From Stereum hirsutum FP-91666 SS1 (Eukaryota > Basidiomycota > Agaricomycetes > Russulales > Stereaceae): a stretch of DNA of 64,000 nt. Each line of letters opens with the position of its first letter. Position 1 is the stretch's first letter. The stretch covers positions 422,237-486,236 of the forward strand of contig NW_006763137.1 of assembly GCF_000264905.1 (NCBI RefSeq). The letters are read 5' to 3'. This document shows positions 34,761 through 45,888 of the stretch, one piece after another. The notes beneath the pieces were generated by a model. The model was not told where the DNA came from. It did no database searches and saw only the letters and a list, made by a program, of their open reading frames with translations. The position numbers were made by a program, and so were the translations under genes.

Positions 34761-36109
34761 TCAATCCATCTCGAACAACAACACCTCCGCCACGCCCTCT
34801 CCCACATTCTCCACCCTCACTTCACAGCCCACCCTCCCCCACACGAACGCCCCGTCTCCTTCTCTCAACGCCACCTCCCCCTTCCCCTTCCCCGTCTCCT
34901 CACCCCCATCCCCATCCCCACCCGCCTCCTGAGTCGAAATGATGCGCACGGTATTCCCACCCGCAGCACCCGTATTATATCCCGACGTCTGCACCACATG
35001 GACATACATCTTCCGCTCTTGCTCTTTCTCTTCCTCTTTCCCTTGGTCTGACGTCGAAGAAGCGGTGCCAGTGAACGTGTACGAAAGAGAGGTGGCTGGC
35101 GAGAGAAGGGTGGCGTAGAGAGATAAAGGCGCATGGACGGGTGCGGGGCCTGGGGCTTCGCGGTCGAGAGAGACGTAGGAGGAGGAGGAATCAAAGGGAG
35201 CGACGATATGAGCCCATTTATTCCTTTTTTCTGCGTCTGTGAAATGTCTGCACTCATCCGTCCGTCCATCCATCCAAAAACGCACAACCCAATCACTGTC
35301 AGCATACCTCCTCATGCAAGAGGTGAAAGGTATGAAGGGATGGAAGGAGGGACCAACGCACCTGGTGTAGTACTGAGGTTTGAGGCCCCTCTGCGACGGC
35401 AAGGCCCATATCTGCAAGAAATGGACCTGTTTGGGTCCATGTGTATGTTCGCTGTGACGAATGCCTGTGCCGGTGGAAGTCATTTGGAGGTCTCCCCGCT
35501 TCAGGATTTCCTTGTTGCCCAGCGAATCATTACTTCACACACACACACACAATCAGCAACCCGCAGAACAAAGAGGAGGGGTGGAGGGAGGGCGAGGAGG
35601 AGGGGAGGTGAGGATGGGGATGGGAACGAAGAGACTCACTGCTGCAACTCCCCCGAAACGACATACGAGAATATCTCAAACTCGCGATGCGGATGCGTTC
35701 CGAAGCCAGTCTGGGGCTCAACGCGGTCCTCGTTGATGACTCGCAGACAACCAAAGTTGTTGAACCGAGCGTCAGAATAACTGTCCACGAAGTCAGCCAA
35801 ATACGACAAGAGGAGAGTGAGAACGAGAATGAAGATGAAGATGAGCACGACTGAGAAAGTGTAGGAGATGGGCTGGGATGGGTGGTGGTAGACGTACTCC
35901 GCGAACGAGAACGTGTGGAACGTCTTCAACCAGCCGTGGTTCGCCTTTCCGCGCTCTTCACTCGGCAGTTTCTGGAATCGAACAGCAGTCTTATCGGAGG
36001 TCGACATAGCTCTTCTTTGTACGCGTATAGAACCAGATAAAGAGGTCGAAGTGATGGGTTTCCTGAAAGATTTGAGAAGAAGCGAAGCCAGGCTGAGTAC
36101 TCTCTTCAA
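34761..36109 (-). CDS. Pirin-family cupin protein with N-terminal extension
   Basis: Four exons (36109-35898, 35780-35640, 35532-35362, 35247-34761) join in phase across 107-117-base introns to give 336 residues. Pirin signatures are continuous: 'FADYSDARFNNFGCLRVIN', 'GFGTHPHREFEIFSYVVSG' (the metal-binding His pair), 'RGDLQMTSTGTGIRHSE' (third His and the Glu ligand) and 'VHFLQIWALPSQRGLKPQY'. The C-terminal cupin is more divergent, with a Lys/Glu-rich insert. Pirins are iron-binding nuclear or cytosolic proteins; some have quercetinase activity or act as transcription co-regulators. The first 34 residues (MKRVLSLASLLLKSFRK ... RVQRRA), before a second Met (MSTSDK), look like an amphipathic mitochondrial presequence, so two start sites could give two locations. 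The second intron contains a (CA)7 tract. Confidence 0.9.
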
Positions 36110-37035
36110 GTGAGTGGGATGTGATGTATCCCAAAGGCTCGTCTATCCCTCCTTATATACACCCACGACCTGAGGTCTGAGAACCGACAGTCGACAAAAG
36201 GCACCTGGATTAGGCATAGAATTGGCTTGCATAAGTCTCTCGTTGAGGGAATGACGGCTGGACAAATCGACATGACGCCTCACAACCTCGTGTGTTCTCA
36301 AAGCTTCCCTTTTCGGGTGCGGGGTCCCACGTCCTCCCACGTCCACCGCCCGAGCTGACTACAATATAGTACTGTCTGCTTTTTTTCTGCTTGATTTTGG
36401 AAGATTTGAAGGTTTGGTGTATGTACAAGGTGTGTGTGGACGTGTGTGGGAAGATATGAGAAGAGCTGACTATTAATAACATTAAGAATGACGGTGGATG
36501 GTTGCCACCGCCACTGTGGCGTCTCACAGCCTGCCTATGTACTGTATCCAGTACCCAGGCTTTGCTGGTCTATCCATCGATCATTATATTCTGTGAATAC
36601 AATAAGGACAAAAACCCAATAGCAACAACCAGAACTTCCTCCTTCCTGACCACAAGAAACGCTTTGATTTTGTTTCTTCTTTCTGAAAGGGGGGCCACCG
36701 AGCCTTGCCTTTCGCGGCTAGCGCAGGGCATCCCTCCACGTCATACCGAGCTCGCGTCCCCCATCCAGCTGCTGCTTCCTTTCTCATCCCCACCACTCCG
36801 TCCGCCGTCCTCACCCAAAAAAAAACCAGCTCGTCTTTCTTTCTTTACATATTCTTTCTGTAAACGTCTAGTCTAGTCTTGACTCTTCGTAGCGGGGCAG
36901 GCCTCCCACCCACGAATCCTCCAATTCACGGTCGATTCTGAGTATTCATCTACGCGCTTTTGGGCCAAACGGACGCTCGAAACCACATCGACTCTCAAGG
37001 AAATCCTTGAACTCGAACGTTTGAAGCATTAAACA
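36110..37035. other. Divergent intergenic between pirin and the 919-residue protein gene
   Basis: A possible shared promoter. C/T-rich stretches and a run of A at about 36808-36817 are seen. No coding support. Confidence 0.5.
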
Positions 37036-40000
37036 ATGACCGTCCCGCGACGCGAACCGGGCGTCGCGCCCGCGTCCGCACCGACGTCGAGGACGAACTC
37101 CGCACAGGCGGTCCCGAAGGTTAGCTCGAACACGAAATCATCGAAAGTCAGATCGAAGCTGGCTGCTGAGAATGGGAATGGGAAGGTGGTGGATGGGGTA
37201 TGTGCTTTTGCTTTTTCAGATTTTGAAAGGCGGTGGTACTTTTTCGTTCCGACGGGTTGCGTGACGAGGCGGTGGGAGGGGAGGGGAGCATGTCGTGAGG
37301 CTCGTCGTCGTTGAGCTCGACGTGCGGGATTGGTTGATGAATGATGCGCCTCTGATGGTTGCGGTCGTGCGCCGGACCTCATGCAACTATTCCCATGCAC
37401 TCCAGTCTCAGAGCTCGCTGTGACGTTGCGGGCTTTGCTTGCACCACGCGTATTGTGCGTGAGTTGCTAGCGAAGGGATGCGTGGGCTGTGTTGCTAGCG
37501 CAAGGATGCGTGGGTTGCTCGCGAATGCTAGCGAAGGAGTCGTACCCCTTTCACGCGCGAGGGGCGTTGCGTATAACGGGCTTAGTCTGGTGGCTGCGAT
37601 GACTGTAGTGGAGCTCTTGATAGCACGCAGGCGTAAGCCCGTATCTTTGCGCTCTCTTTGTACGGGGACATATCTTGCCACCTAACGTTTTGTGTGTGTG
37701 GCACTTCGTAACCGTACGCTGTCCGAAATGACCGTGTTCGCCGTTTGGGCACTCACCCTTGAGCATGCTTCGTGTGACTGGATTTATTGACTGACATATT
37801 TGCTTTTCTGCTGTAGGATGATTCACTCAAAAAGAAGGGCAAGCAAAAGGGCAAGCCTAAGAAACAGGGCAAGGTATGTCTGTCCTTCTTTCCTCCATCC
37901 TACTTGGTATGGTTTGTTCGTCAATGGAGTTCGAGCTGGTGTGATTCCGGCTACGAAACCAGGCTGGTTGCTCCGGCCCCCATCTTCTGTGCCACGCCCA
38001 CAACCTTCGCTACCTTCGTTCCTTGTGTACGCGCGCCAACACATCACGCTAATCCCCTCGCCCCCACAGAAACGCAAACGCACACTCTACTCAACCTCCT
38101 ACCTCGACCTCCTCTTCCGCTACCTCCTCCTCTTCTTCACAATCTACTCCCTCTCCGTCTGCCCCTCCGACAACTCCCTCGACTCCCCCATCTGCCGCGG
38201 TCTCTCCATCTACCGCAAACTCGTGCTCGATCCCTACGTCCTCCCCCCGCTCAACAGCGCCTACCACACCATCATCACCCACCCCTCCGTCGCGCCCAAA
38301 ATCGAACAGGCGAGACCGGTCGTGGAGAAAGTTTTGTTTGTGGCGGATAAGGTCGTAGAGAAGGCAACGCCGGTGGTTAGAAGTGGAGTGGCGGTTTGGA
38401 AAGCTAGGGTCGTGCCGCAGTGGGAAGGTCGGATCGTGCCGCTGTACGAGAGACATGTCGTCCCTCGGGTGAGATACTACATCGAGCCATACATCGCCCA
38501 GATCGAATCATACCTCGCGCCCTACATCGACACTTTCAATTCGAAAGTCTACGCCCCGTCGAGTGCGTCCCTATCGCACTACCACCGCCTCGCACAACCG
38601 TACATCCACACCTTCGCACTCAAGACGCACGAATACGCATTAGAGGCCTATCGCCTCGCGCGCATAGCATACGCCAAGAGCGCCCCAGTAGTGCGAGAAG
38701 CGTGGGTGCGCGCGGAACCGGTTAGAGTTTGGATAGCGGGGAAGGTGGGCGAGGGGGTGGGGCAGGTGGGAGTGTTGAGGAGGAGGTGGGTGGATCCGCA
38801 GGTGGAGAGGATATGGGAGGCTGTTGTGGAGTTGAGTGGGACGGAGAGGAAGGGGGAGCCGGTGTTTAGGACGCAGAGCCCGGGACATAAAGTGAATGAG
38901 GGCACGACGGAGGAGAGGTTGAGCAAGGTGGAGGCGGAGCCGGTGCCGGTGGTGGAGGACTTGAAGCCGGAGGAGACTGCGAGCGCGAGTGTGATTGAGA
39001 CGGTGGAGAGCGTGACGGAGAAGGCCAAAGAGACGCCGGTCGAGGTTGTTTTCGCGTCTGTCAAGTCTGTGATTGAGGAAGCGACGAGTTTCGCGGGGTC
39101 GTCGGCGAGTGGTGCTGTACCCGCTGAAGAACCTACACCCTCCTCCGTCACATCGTCCTCATCATCCTCGGTGGCACAAGAACCGGTACCCACGCAAGTA
39201 TCTGTCCCTGTATCGGTCGACTCGTCCGTCGTGGCCGATGCGCCTGAAGGAACGACTGCCCCCCTCACCGAAGAAGCTGAAGAAGTCGAAGGGGGAACAA
39301 TCGACCTCGACCTCCTCAGCGAAGACGAAGAATCCGACCTACTCGCCCTTCTCGGTCTTTCTCCCTCCTCTAACTCCAACTCCGCCTCATCTTCCTCCTC
39401 CTCTCCCTCTTCCTCAGGCTACACATCCCCCACGATCATCGACGTCGACCCGGAACTGGGAGCCGCGACGGCATACGCTGCCCCTCCTTCTCCTGATGAT
39501 CTCACGGAGGAAGATAGGAAGAGATTGAGGATGGAGAGGAGTGATCGGATGAGGGCGGATGTTACGAAGCGGACGGGGGTGTGGGAGGCGAGGTTGGAGG
39601 ACGGGATTAGAGTGGGCTATGGCCGTGTCGTCGCAGCCCTCGAAAAGACACGCAAAGAGGCTGTGAGAGACCTTAAAAGTAAGAGTGCTGGTGCGGGTGG
39701 GGAGAAGATCAGGGGGAGTGTGGAGGGACTGGTGGGCGAGGCGGAGAGGCTTGTGGGTGGGGCGGAGAAGTGGTTGAAGAAGGAGGAGAGGAAGAGGAAG
39801 AGGGAGGGGATTGAGGGGGAGGAGGGTAGGGCGATGTGGGAGATGGTGGTGGAGAAGGTGGAGGAGAAGTGGGTGGGGAGGGTGGGCGAGGTTGAGGAGG
39901 AGGTTAATGTGTGGTTTGGGGGCTGGACGGGGAAGGAGGCGGATGAGGTGTGTTTCTTTCCATTTCTCGCTGTTCCCTTGGCCTTGGATGGAGGTAAGAA

Positions 40001-40851
40001 ATATATGTATACTGACATTTCATTTGTGTGTTTATAGGTCAACAATATCATACGCGAAGTTCGCTCCATCGCAGAACGCGCCCAGGGCGATATCGGTCTC
40101 GATTATTCGTGGCTCGAGGACGTGACGTACAAGGATTGGCAGAGATACCATGACTTGATCCGACGTGCGTTCCATCCCTCTCTCCTCTTCTTTGTCTCCC
40201 TTGCACGTAGTTAACCTTTTGCTCTGTTTATTCTTTCACGATCTGTCGCCCACGCGCCCACCCTTGCTTGACGATCAATACACCCGTCCTTCCTTGACGA
40301 TCAACACGCAAACAGGCACCGACAACTTCACAGCCGACGCCATCGCCCTCCAGGACGGCTCGCATCCCTCCGCGTCGCCTAATCCCGTGCTCGCAGCGCT
40401 GGAGGACCTAGAAGAAGAAGTGAAGGACGTTATCGCCGGGTTCGAGACGCGGTTGAGGCGGGTGAAGATCGGTGGTGAGAAGGTGTTTGGATCCTCCTCT
40501 TCATCCTCCTCAGCATCATCAGAACCGTCCAGCTCGTCGTCTGCTGAGTTCCCGGAGTCTACGTCTTCGGTGGAAGAGGGAATAGAGGCAGAAGCGGAGG
40601 AGGCGGTCGAGAAGATCGAGAAGGGGGATGTGGAGGAACCGGTGGCTAGTATTTTGCCGATTGAACCGGAGCCGGAGGTTGCGCAGGGGGTGCTGGGGAG
40701 TGGAGCGGGTGTTATTGGGAGGGGGAAGAAGGAGGTGGAGGAGGCGATGGGGAGGGCGGAGGTGTTTGGGGAGGGGGCGAGTAAGTTTGTGAAGAGTAAG
40801 AGTGGGGAGGCGAAGGAGGCGGTGAAGACGCATGCGGCGGATGAGTTGTGA
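37036..40851 (+). CDS. Large membrane protein with long amphipathic helical region
   Basis: Five exons (37036-37197, 37817-37873, 38070-39947, 40038-40164, 40316-40851) join in phase to give 919 residues. The N-terminus is basic and Lys-rich (KKKGKQKGKPKKQGKKRKR), just before a single hydrophobic segment (YLDLLFRYLLLFFTIYSLSV) that looks like a membrane anchor. About 200 residues of helical, Tyr/Val/Arg-rich sequence follow with a recurring pattern such as VVEKV..VADKVVEKATPVV and RIVPLYERHVVPRVRYY, reminiscent of amphipathic lipid-binding repeats. Then comes an acidic Ser/Glu-rich stretch, charged coiled-coil-like helices, a conserved-looking 'DIGLDYSWLEDVTYKDWQRYHDL', and a second Ser-rich acidic tail. 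Intron 1 is 619 bases, unusually long here. The family was not identified; an organelle-surface or lipid-associated role is a guess. Confidence 0.75.
37462..37541. repeat. Direct repeats inside intron 1
   Basis: A unit of about 29 bases starting GTTGCTAGCGAAGGGATGCG (37462) is repeated at 37491, with a partial third copy ending near 37541. It lies within the 619-base first intron. Confidence 0.75.
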
Positions 40852-43800
40852 GTGGTCGTGGGGTGAGGTGTGGCAGGAATCAGAGGAGTTTGGTGCAATG
40901 CGTCGAGTGTGGTGGAATGGCGTAAGAAGTGGTCGTTGGCTATCTTTGTGGGTCCATTCTTCCTCTACCGGGCTACGATGCATGCTCTGACACGATACGC
41001 TGCAGAACGGATTATTAGGTTTATTCAGCTCGGTCTCCTTGTTATTCTATCTCTCTGCCTGCAAAGCATCATCCAACATATGCAATCTATGCAAGTCTTC
41101 ATCTCTCCTCTACAGTCCAATCCCGTTCTCCGTTAGTGACCCCTCTTCCCTCTCCTCTCCGTTATTTTTTCTTTCCTTCTCTTTGCTTTCTTCCCTTTGC
41201 TCGCTCTCGCCGTTTCGTTTCATCATTGCCTTCCCCTTTTATACCTAGCATCCGATTCGATTCCCCGTACAGGTTCCTATATCTGTGCTCAGCCGCGGGG
41301 CACAACTTGCCACTTGGCACCCTGCTCGAACTCGCTTCTCTTACAATTTACATCCTTTGCGTTTATGAGCTTTACATACTCCATAATGAGATGGCTTTCC
41401 CCTCTCCTCCCTATTCACCTTCGTTCCTCGGAGTGCCTGAGCTGACCCACAGGTCGTCCCGAAATGAGCTGTCTGGTTCATGAGGACTAGCTGTGGCTGG
41501 AAAGAGGGGCAGCAACCCTTCACCTTTCGCCCTTGAGGTGGTTGTCATGCATTTCTCTATTTGTTCACGGTACATGCGACAGTGGCAGGTATTTTTGACT
41601 AGCGGTGTCGATATTGCTGCGGTTGCCTGTGTGGTTGTCCTTGCATTCAGATACGAAACCTCGGCCAGACGTCGAGCACATGTAGAGCGGTGGCGTTTCG
41701 TATGGAGGGGTTCTATGCACTGTAAGTCCGCCATTCAATCGCTGAGTGATTCGTTGCTGACTGTTGGTGACTCCACATTTTCATGGGCTAGCTTCGTATA
41801 TTCGAAGTTCGAGACGATCACCTCGGCTTTCTGTCTTTTTGTTCCTGTTGACTCCTCCGGTGTTAGGGTGGAAACCTACATAGATGGGTCGCGGCCGCTA
41901 CCGCGATGCGCTTTGACTTGGGAGACGGTGTCCACCGACCCGTAACATGTACAGCAACGGCCTTGCCGATCCCAGGGAATCAAACGACCAGCCGATTCAT
42001 GTCAGCGGGAGAAACTCCCCTCTACTTGTCGCTGCCGAACAGGTAGGAGATGTGTGGCCGTTTGGATCGACTGCATGGTTCTAAGGTTGTATTTATTACA
42101 TACAATCCTTGATGACGTCGCGCAATCTGAGGCTAACTTTTAGTAAGTTGTATCTGTGCATGCGGCTCGGTGTCTCGGTCGGGCACCGACGCTGGACAAC
42201 GCTGGTCATCGTTTACTCCCGTGTTCACTCGTCGGTCCTCCGACGATCATGACCGGTTGGGCACAGATGGTGATGTCGCGTCACGGCTAACTATGCAGGT
42301 CGCTCATCCGTAGTTGGGGTCGACGGAGTTAGTTTAGACAGCCGAGTGGAATAGTCTACTGCTTGTATAAAGCAGTAGCTACGTGGGGTCAAATACAGCG
42401 GTACGCTTTTCAACCTCGAAGATTATGCCGGCACTTACAATAGGTTTCACCAGTGCCTGGCTTCGTTTGATCCCAGCTCAAGACGCAGCATCAAAATACG
42501 TAGTCTGTGCAGAGGGGATAATCATTGGTTGTTTTCCTTCGACGGTATGAAAGGCAGTGACACTATATTCAGACCTATCCCCGTCTCAGTCGGCTATTCG
42601 TGCGCTGTACTGGGTTATCACTCTGCGACTAGTGGTGTCCGCGGAACGCTTGGATCTCAGTCAGATATCTCGGGTCTGACTGAAAGAGTGCTGCTCGAGG
42701 TTCGATATCCTATTGTTAGACCATTTGCGGAAGGCTTGTGATTCTGTTGTTATCGTTAGGGGGTAGACGGATCACGGCGAGCTTGCGAATCCAAATCAAA
42801 CCGATGGTCGGACAGAGTGATTGACTGGTGTGTCAGTGATGTTAAGCGTTTCTCACACAAACAAAAAGAAGCGGGTCACTGATCTCTCCCTCTTTTTCGT
42901 TCTCTTTAGCCGTAGAACAATATGTTGCGCAAGATACAACATAGAGAGCAGAATGAAGCTCATCGACGTCACCACAATTCCCGAGATCTTGGTGGCGCTA
43001 CGTCGTAAGTATTTTCGTCACGCACGTTGTCGAAACTTTGTCGTATAGACTTTGCTGCCCCATGGCAGTACGCCTAGCTGAAACAACAATTGTTGGCGGC
43101 AAAAGTCGATGATGCCTCTCCATCATACTCTTTCCGGGCAACGTGGTGGGCAGCTACATCGAATTGTACTGGTCAAAATGTGGGTGAATAGACCGTATCT
43201 GCGAAGAATATTTTGACCTCGCTAAAGCCCAATGGGACACGGTGATTGGTCCGATCGCCGTTTTTAAAGTCGTTTTAAACGGTTGCAGATACGGTCTAAT
43301 GCTAGCAACAGTGCTTTCCCTGGAGCAAAAGGCATCGGAGTCCGTTGGTTTGTGGAACAGATCCGCGGTTGACATCTGCTCATTGAGACCGTTTAAAACC
43401 CCACTTTGCAGGTGGAGGTGGAGCTGATACGTCTTGCTTCTTCTCTGATTCGGTGAAGTTCTCCTGATCAGTCAACAGGGGAACTTTTCGTCGGATTTTC
43501 CGTTATTCCAGTCGACCAAAGCCCGATGATTCGTACTAATGTGGGACTATACCTTCCTTCCTTCCTGGCATACATCCCCTTCCGTCTAACAAGGCCGTAA
43601 TTCCAGGCAGTCGTCGCTGCTGGTCGAGCAAAGATGTAACGGAGGTTTGTAACAGCCGTCCACTTCCTGTTCGCTCCTTCCCGTCATGAAGACCATATCA
43701 GCAGCTGACTCATGCTATCATGGTTCTAGTAGGTTCCTGTGGGTGTAACATTGTTCATCACAACCACCATCAACAAATATAATGGCCCAAACTCACACTC

Positions 43801-44905
43801 GCTAAGCAAACACTCGGGCATTTGGTAGCGTTCGCGGCTACCAAGGCCCTACCTCTCCCTACCTCCGCTCGCAAGATGCATGATCCTCGGCTGTTCGCAA
43901 TCGACAATTCAAACACGTACGTTCCTGTTTCACTTGTCGCTGAGATGTGAATGGTTCAAGAGCACTCGGCGGTACCCGTCACAAACAATCGCTACCGACT
44001 GCCGACCATGCTTAGTCCTCCCGACTCTGCGATCTTATTCAATTGACATGCCTGTTCGCACGGATATCACGTCGGGGTAACGAGCTTCATCGTAAGCAGC
44101 GGTGTCAGTGTGGTCATGGTCTACTGCGTTGACGTTCAGTCTCTCAACCGCTGCCAGACGAAGATCGCGCGGATTATTGCAGAGACAATAAAGCGACACG
44201 GTGACTTCGAATCATGCGTGCCTTGTGTCTCTAGTGGTTTGATCGGCGTCGCCAGCTTCTATTACCTCTTGACCTCAAAATGATTATCGATATTAACGTT
44301 AACACTGAGCACTGTGATGTGACCTACGGTCTGTGGCGCAGAGCCAACCCGTTTGAGGGCTTGGGTATGTTTGATGGGGGTTTCAAACACTCTTCGAGTT
44401 GCTCCTCGGACCTAGGTGCAATGTATGTTTTACGTTCCCATTCGGGTATAGACCACTCGATGTGAAAGTTTTCGATGATAAATCACCTTTGTTTCCCTTT
44501 TCCCATCCAATTATCTAACCATTAGAACCCTAGCAGTTCTACGGTAAGGTCGCTCGAGGGAGATGCCTCTGTAACTCCACTTGCGGAGTCTGGATCTGTG
44601 CATCGAATTTCAGCTCGCCCTAGAGGCACCTCCGTGGCCTGTGGTGAAACGGCCGCCGAGAGCTGCAGAGACGACCAGGCTAATATGTAGCTGCATGTTG
44701 GACTACACTTTGTGATAGTCTACGTAAACCAACATTGCGCGAACTCTCTTATTCCCTCCTGGCAGGTACCGATTGTGAAACGACGGGCCCTCTGGCTCTT
44801 CTTGAGCTTATGGTATGTCCCCTATTACCAGGCCCATGTCAGATAGAGCTGATCGTGAAAATTTCCTGTGTACAGCCTACTAATGCCCGGAGCCGACCAC
44901 CTAGC
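40852..44905. other. Gene-poor stretch 4 kb
   Basis: No supported gene. Short frames, the longest 150 codons at 41493-41945, have no family resemblance. The stretch contains a 14-bp perfect inverted repeat (43189-43298), listed separately. Confidence 0.45.
43189..43298. repeat. Fold-back inverted repeat, 14-bp arms
   Basis: TAGACCGTATCTGC (43189-43202) and its exact complement (43285-43298) flank 82 bases. A second arm pair, GTTTTAAACGGT at 43272-43283 and its complement at 43387-43398, overlaps it. Possibly a very small fold-back element. Confidence 0.65.
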
Positions 44906-44908
44906 TAA

Positions 44909-44933
44909 GGGTGCATTCGGCAACCGAGAGCGG
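44909..44933 (+). repeat. Left terminal inverted repeat of the Harbinger-like element
   Basis: 25 bases, exactly complementary to 45861-45885. Confidence 0.92.
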
Positions 44934-45860
44934 CGGATTCTCGCCCGATTTCCAGCCACAGATTCTCGTGCCTGCGGGTCGGACCGAGCCATCTTCGTAC
45001 TCCGACGCTGTCACGCCCGACGGTACCGTGATCTTGCACGTCGAGTACCATCCCATGCCGTGTTCGACGCAAAATCTACGACTCGAAGGGCTGAAATTAG
45101 CTTCTAATATTCGCAGAAGGACTTGTGAGGGAGACCGTTTCGCATATTTCCCCTATTTTTTGTGGACGAAAAAGTGACTGGTGATGGCGTTAATGAACAA
45201 CCTCCGAAGGGAGAGTTCGGCACTGTGGCGCTCGTCATGGATGTTCAGATGCTGTACCCATTTCACTCCATGAACCATGGAAACATATGAGATAGACCTA
45301 TGATCCTCCCCATGATAGCATTAAGCAAATCCGAAGTGAAGTCGAGGTGCATGTGTCAAGCATGCACCATAGGCCCCTTGTTGAAAACATGCCTTTGAGA
45401 GGTCTTTACGAGCCCATCCGTCATGCAGGGGCAAATTAAACGTTTATGAAGCTGTACAGAGTCTCAGAGCACCACCATTAGTTCCTTTTTTTTGAGCTAC
45501 ACGAAGTGTGAACTGCGAGATCGGCCAAAGGTGTGAGCCTCGGGACACTATAAAAAGTGGATGGAGATACACTTCGAAGCACATTATAACATACTTTTAT
45601 CTTTGGGCAACACGGCACAGTTTGCAGTGCAGCTCACCAAAGGTAGCCCATCATCGTGACACGATGAGCGCGAGTTCCTCCAAGTCTCTTGGTGAAAGGT
45701 GGCCGCACTGATAAAAGGGCGAAGTGCCACAGCGAGAGTCACATCAGTCACGCAATATGCACACGGCAGAGCTCGGCAGGCATTTCGGCTGCCGAAGAAT
45801 CCACGAAATCCGAGAATCCATATTCTTTCATTTTGGCGGGAGAATCTGCCCGAAATCGAC

Positions 45861-45885
45861 CCGCTCTCGGTTGCCGAATGCACCC
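45861..45885 (-). repeat. Right terminal inverted repeat of the Harbinger-like element
   Basis: Exact complement of 44909-44933. Confidence 0.92.
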
Positions 45886-45888
45886 TAA

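Larger units (their letters stand above)
44906..45888. mobile_element. Non-autonomous DNA transposon, Harbinger-like
   Basis: A 977-bp element (44909-45885) with 25-bp perfect terminal inverted repeats starting GGGTGCATTCGGCAACCGAG. It is flanked on both sides by TAA (44906-44908 and 45886-45888). A 3-bp TWA duplication and G-rich ends are typical of the PIF/Harbinger superfamily. No transposase frame is present. The right end also carries a subterminal palindrome-like segment (TTTCGGCTGCCGAAGA, about 45783). Confidence 0.8.

Noticed and set aside
37800..38069. 5' extension of the 745-codon frame upstream of 38070
   Set aside because: This part is intron 2 and exon 2 read in the wrong phase. 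Spliced exons 37817-37873 and 38070 onward give the better protein.
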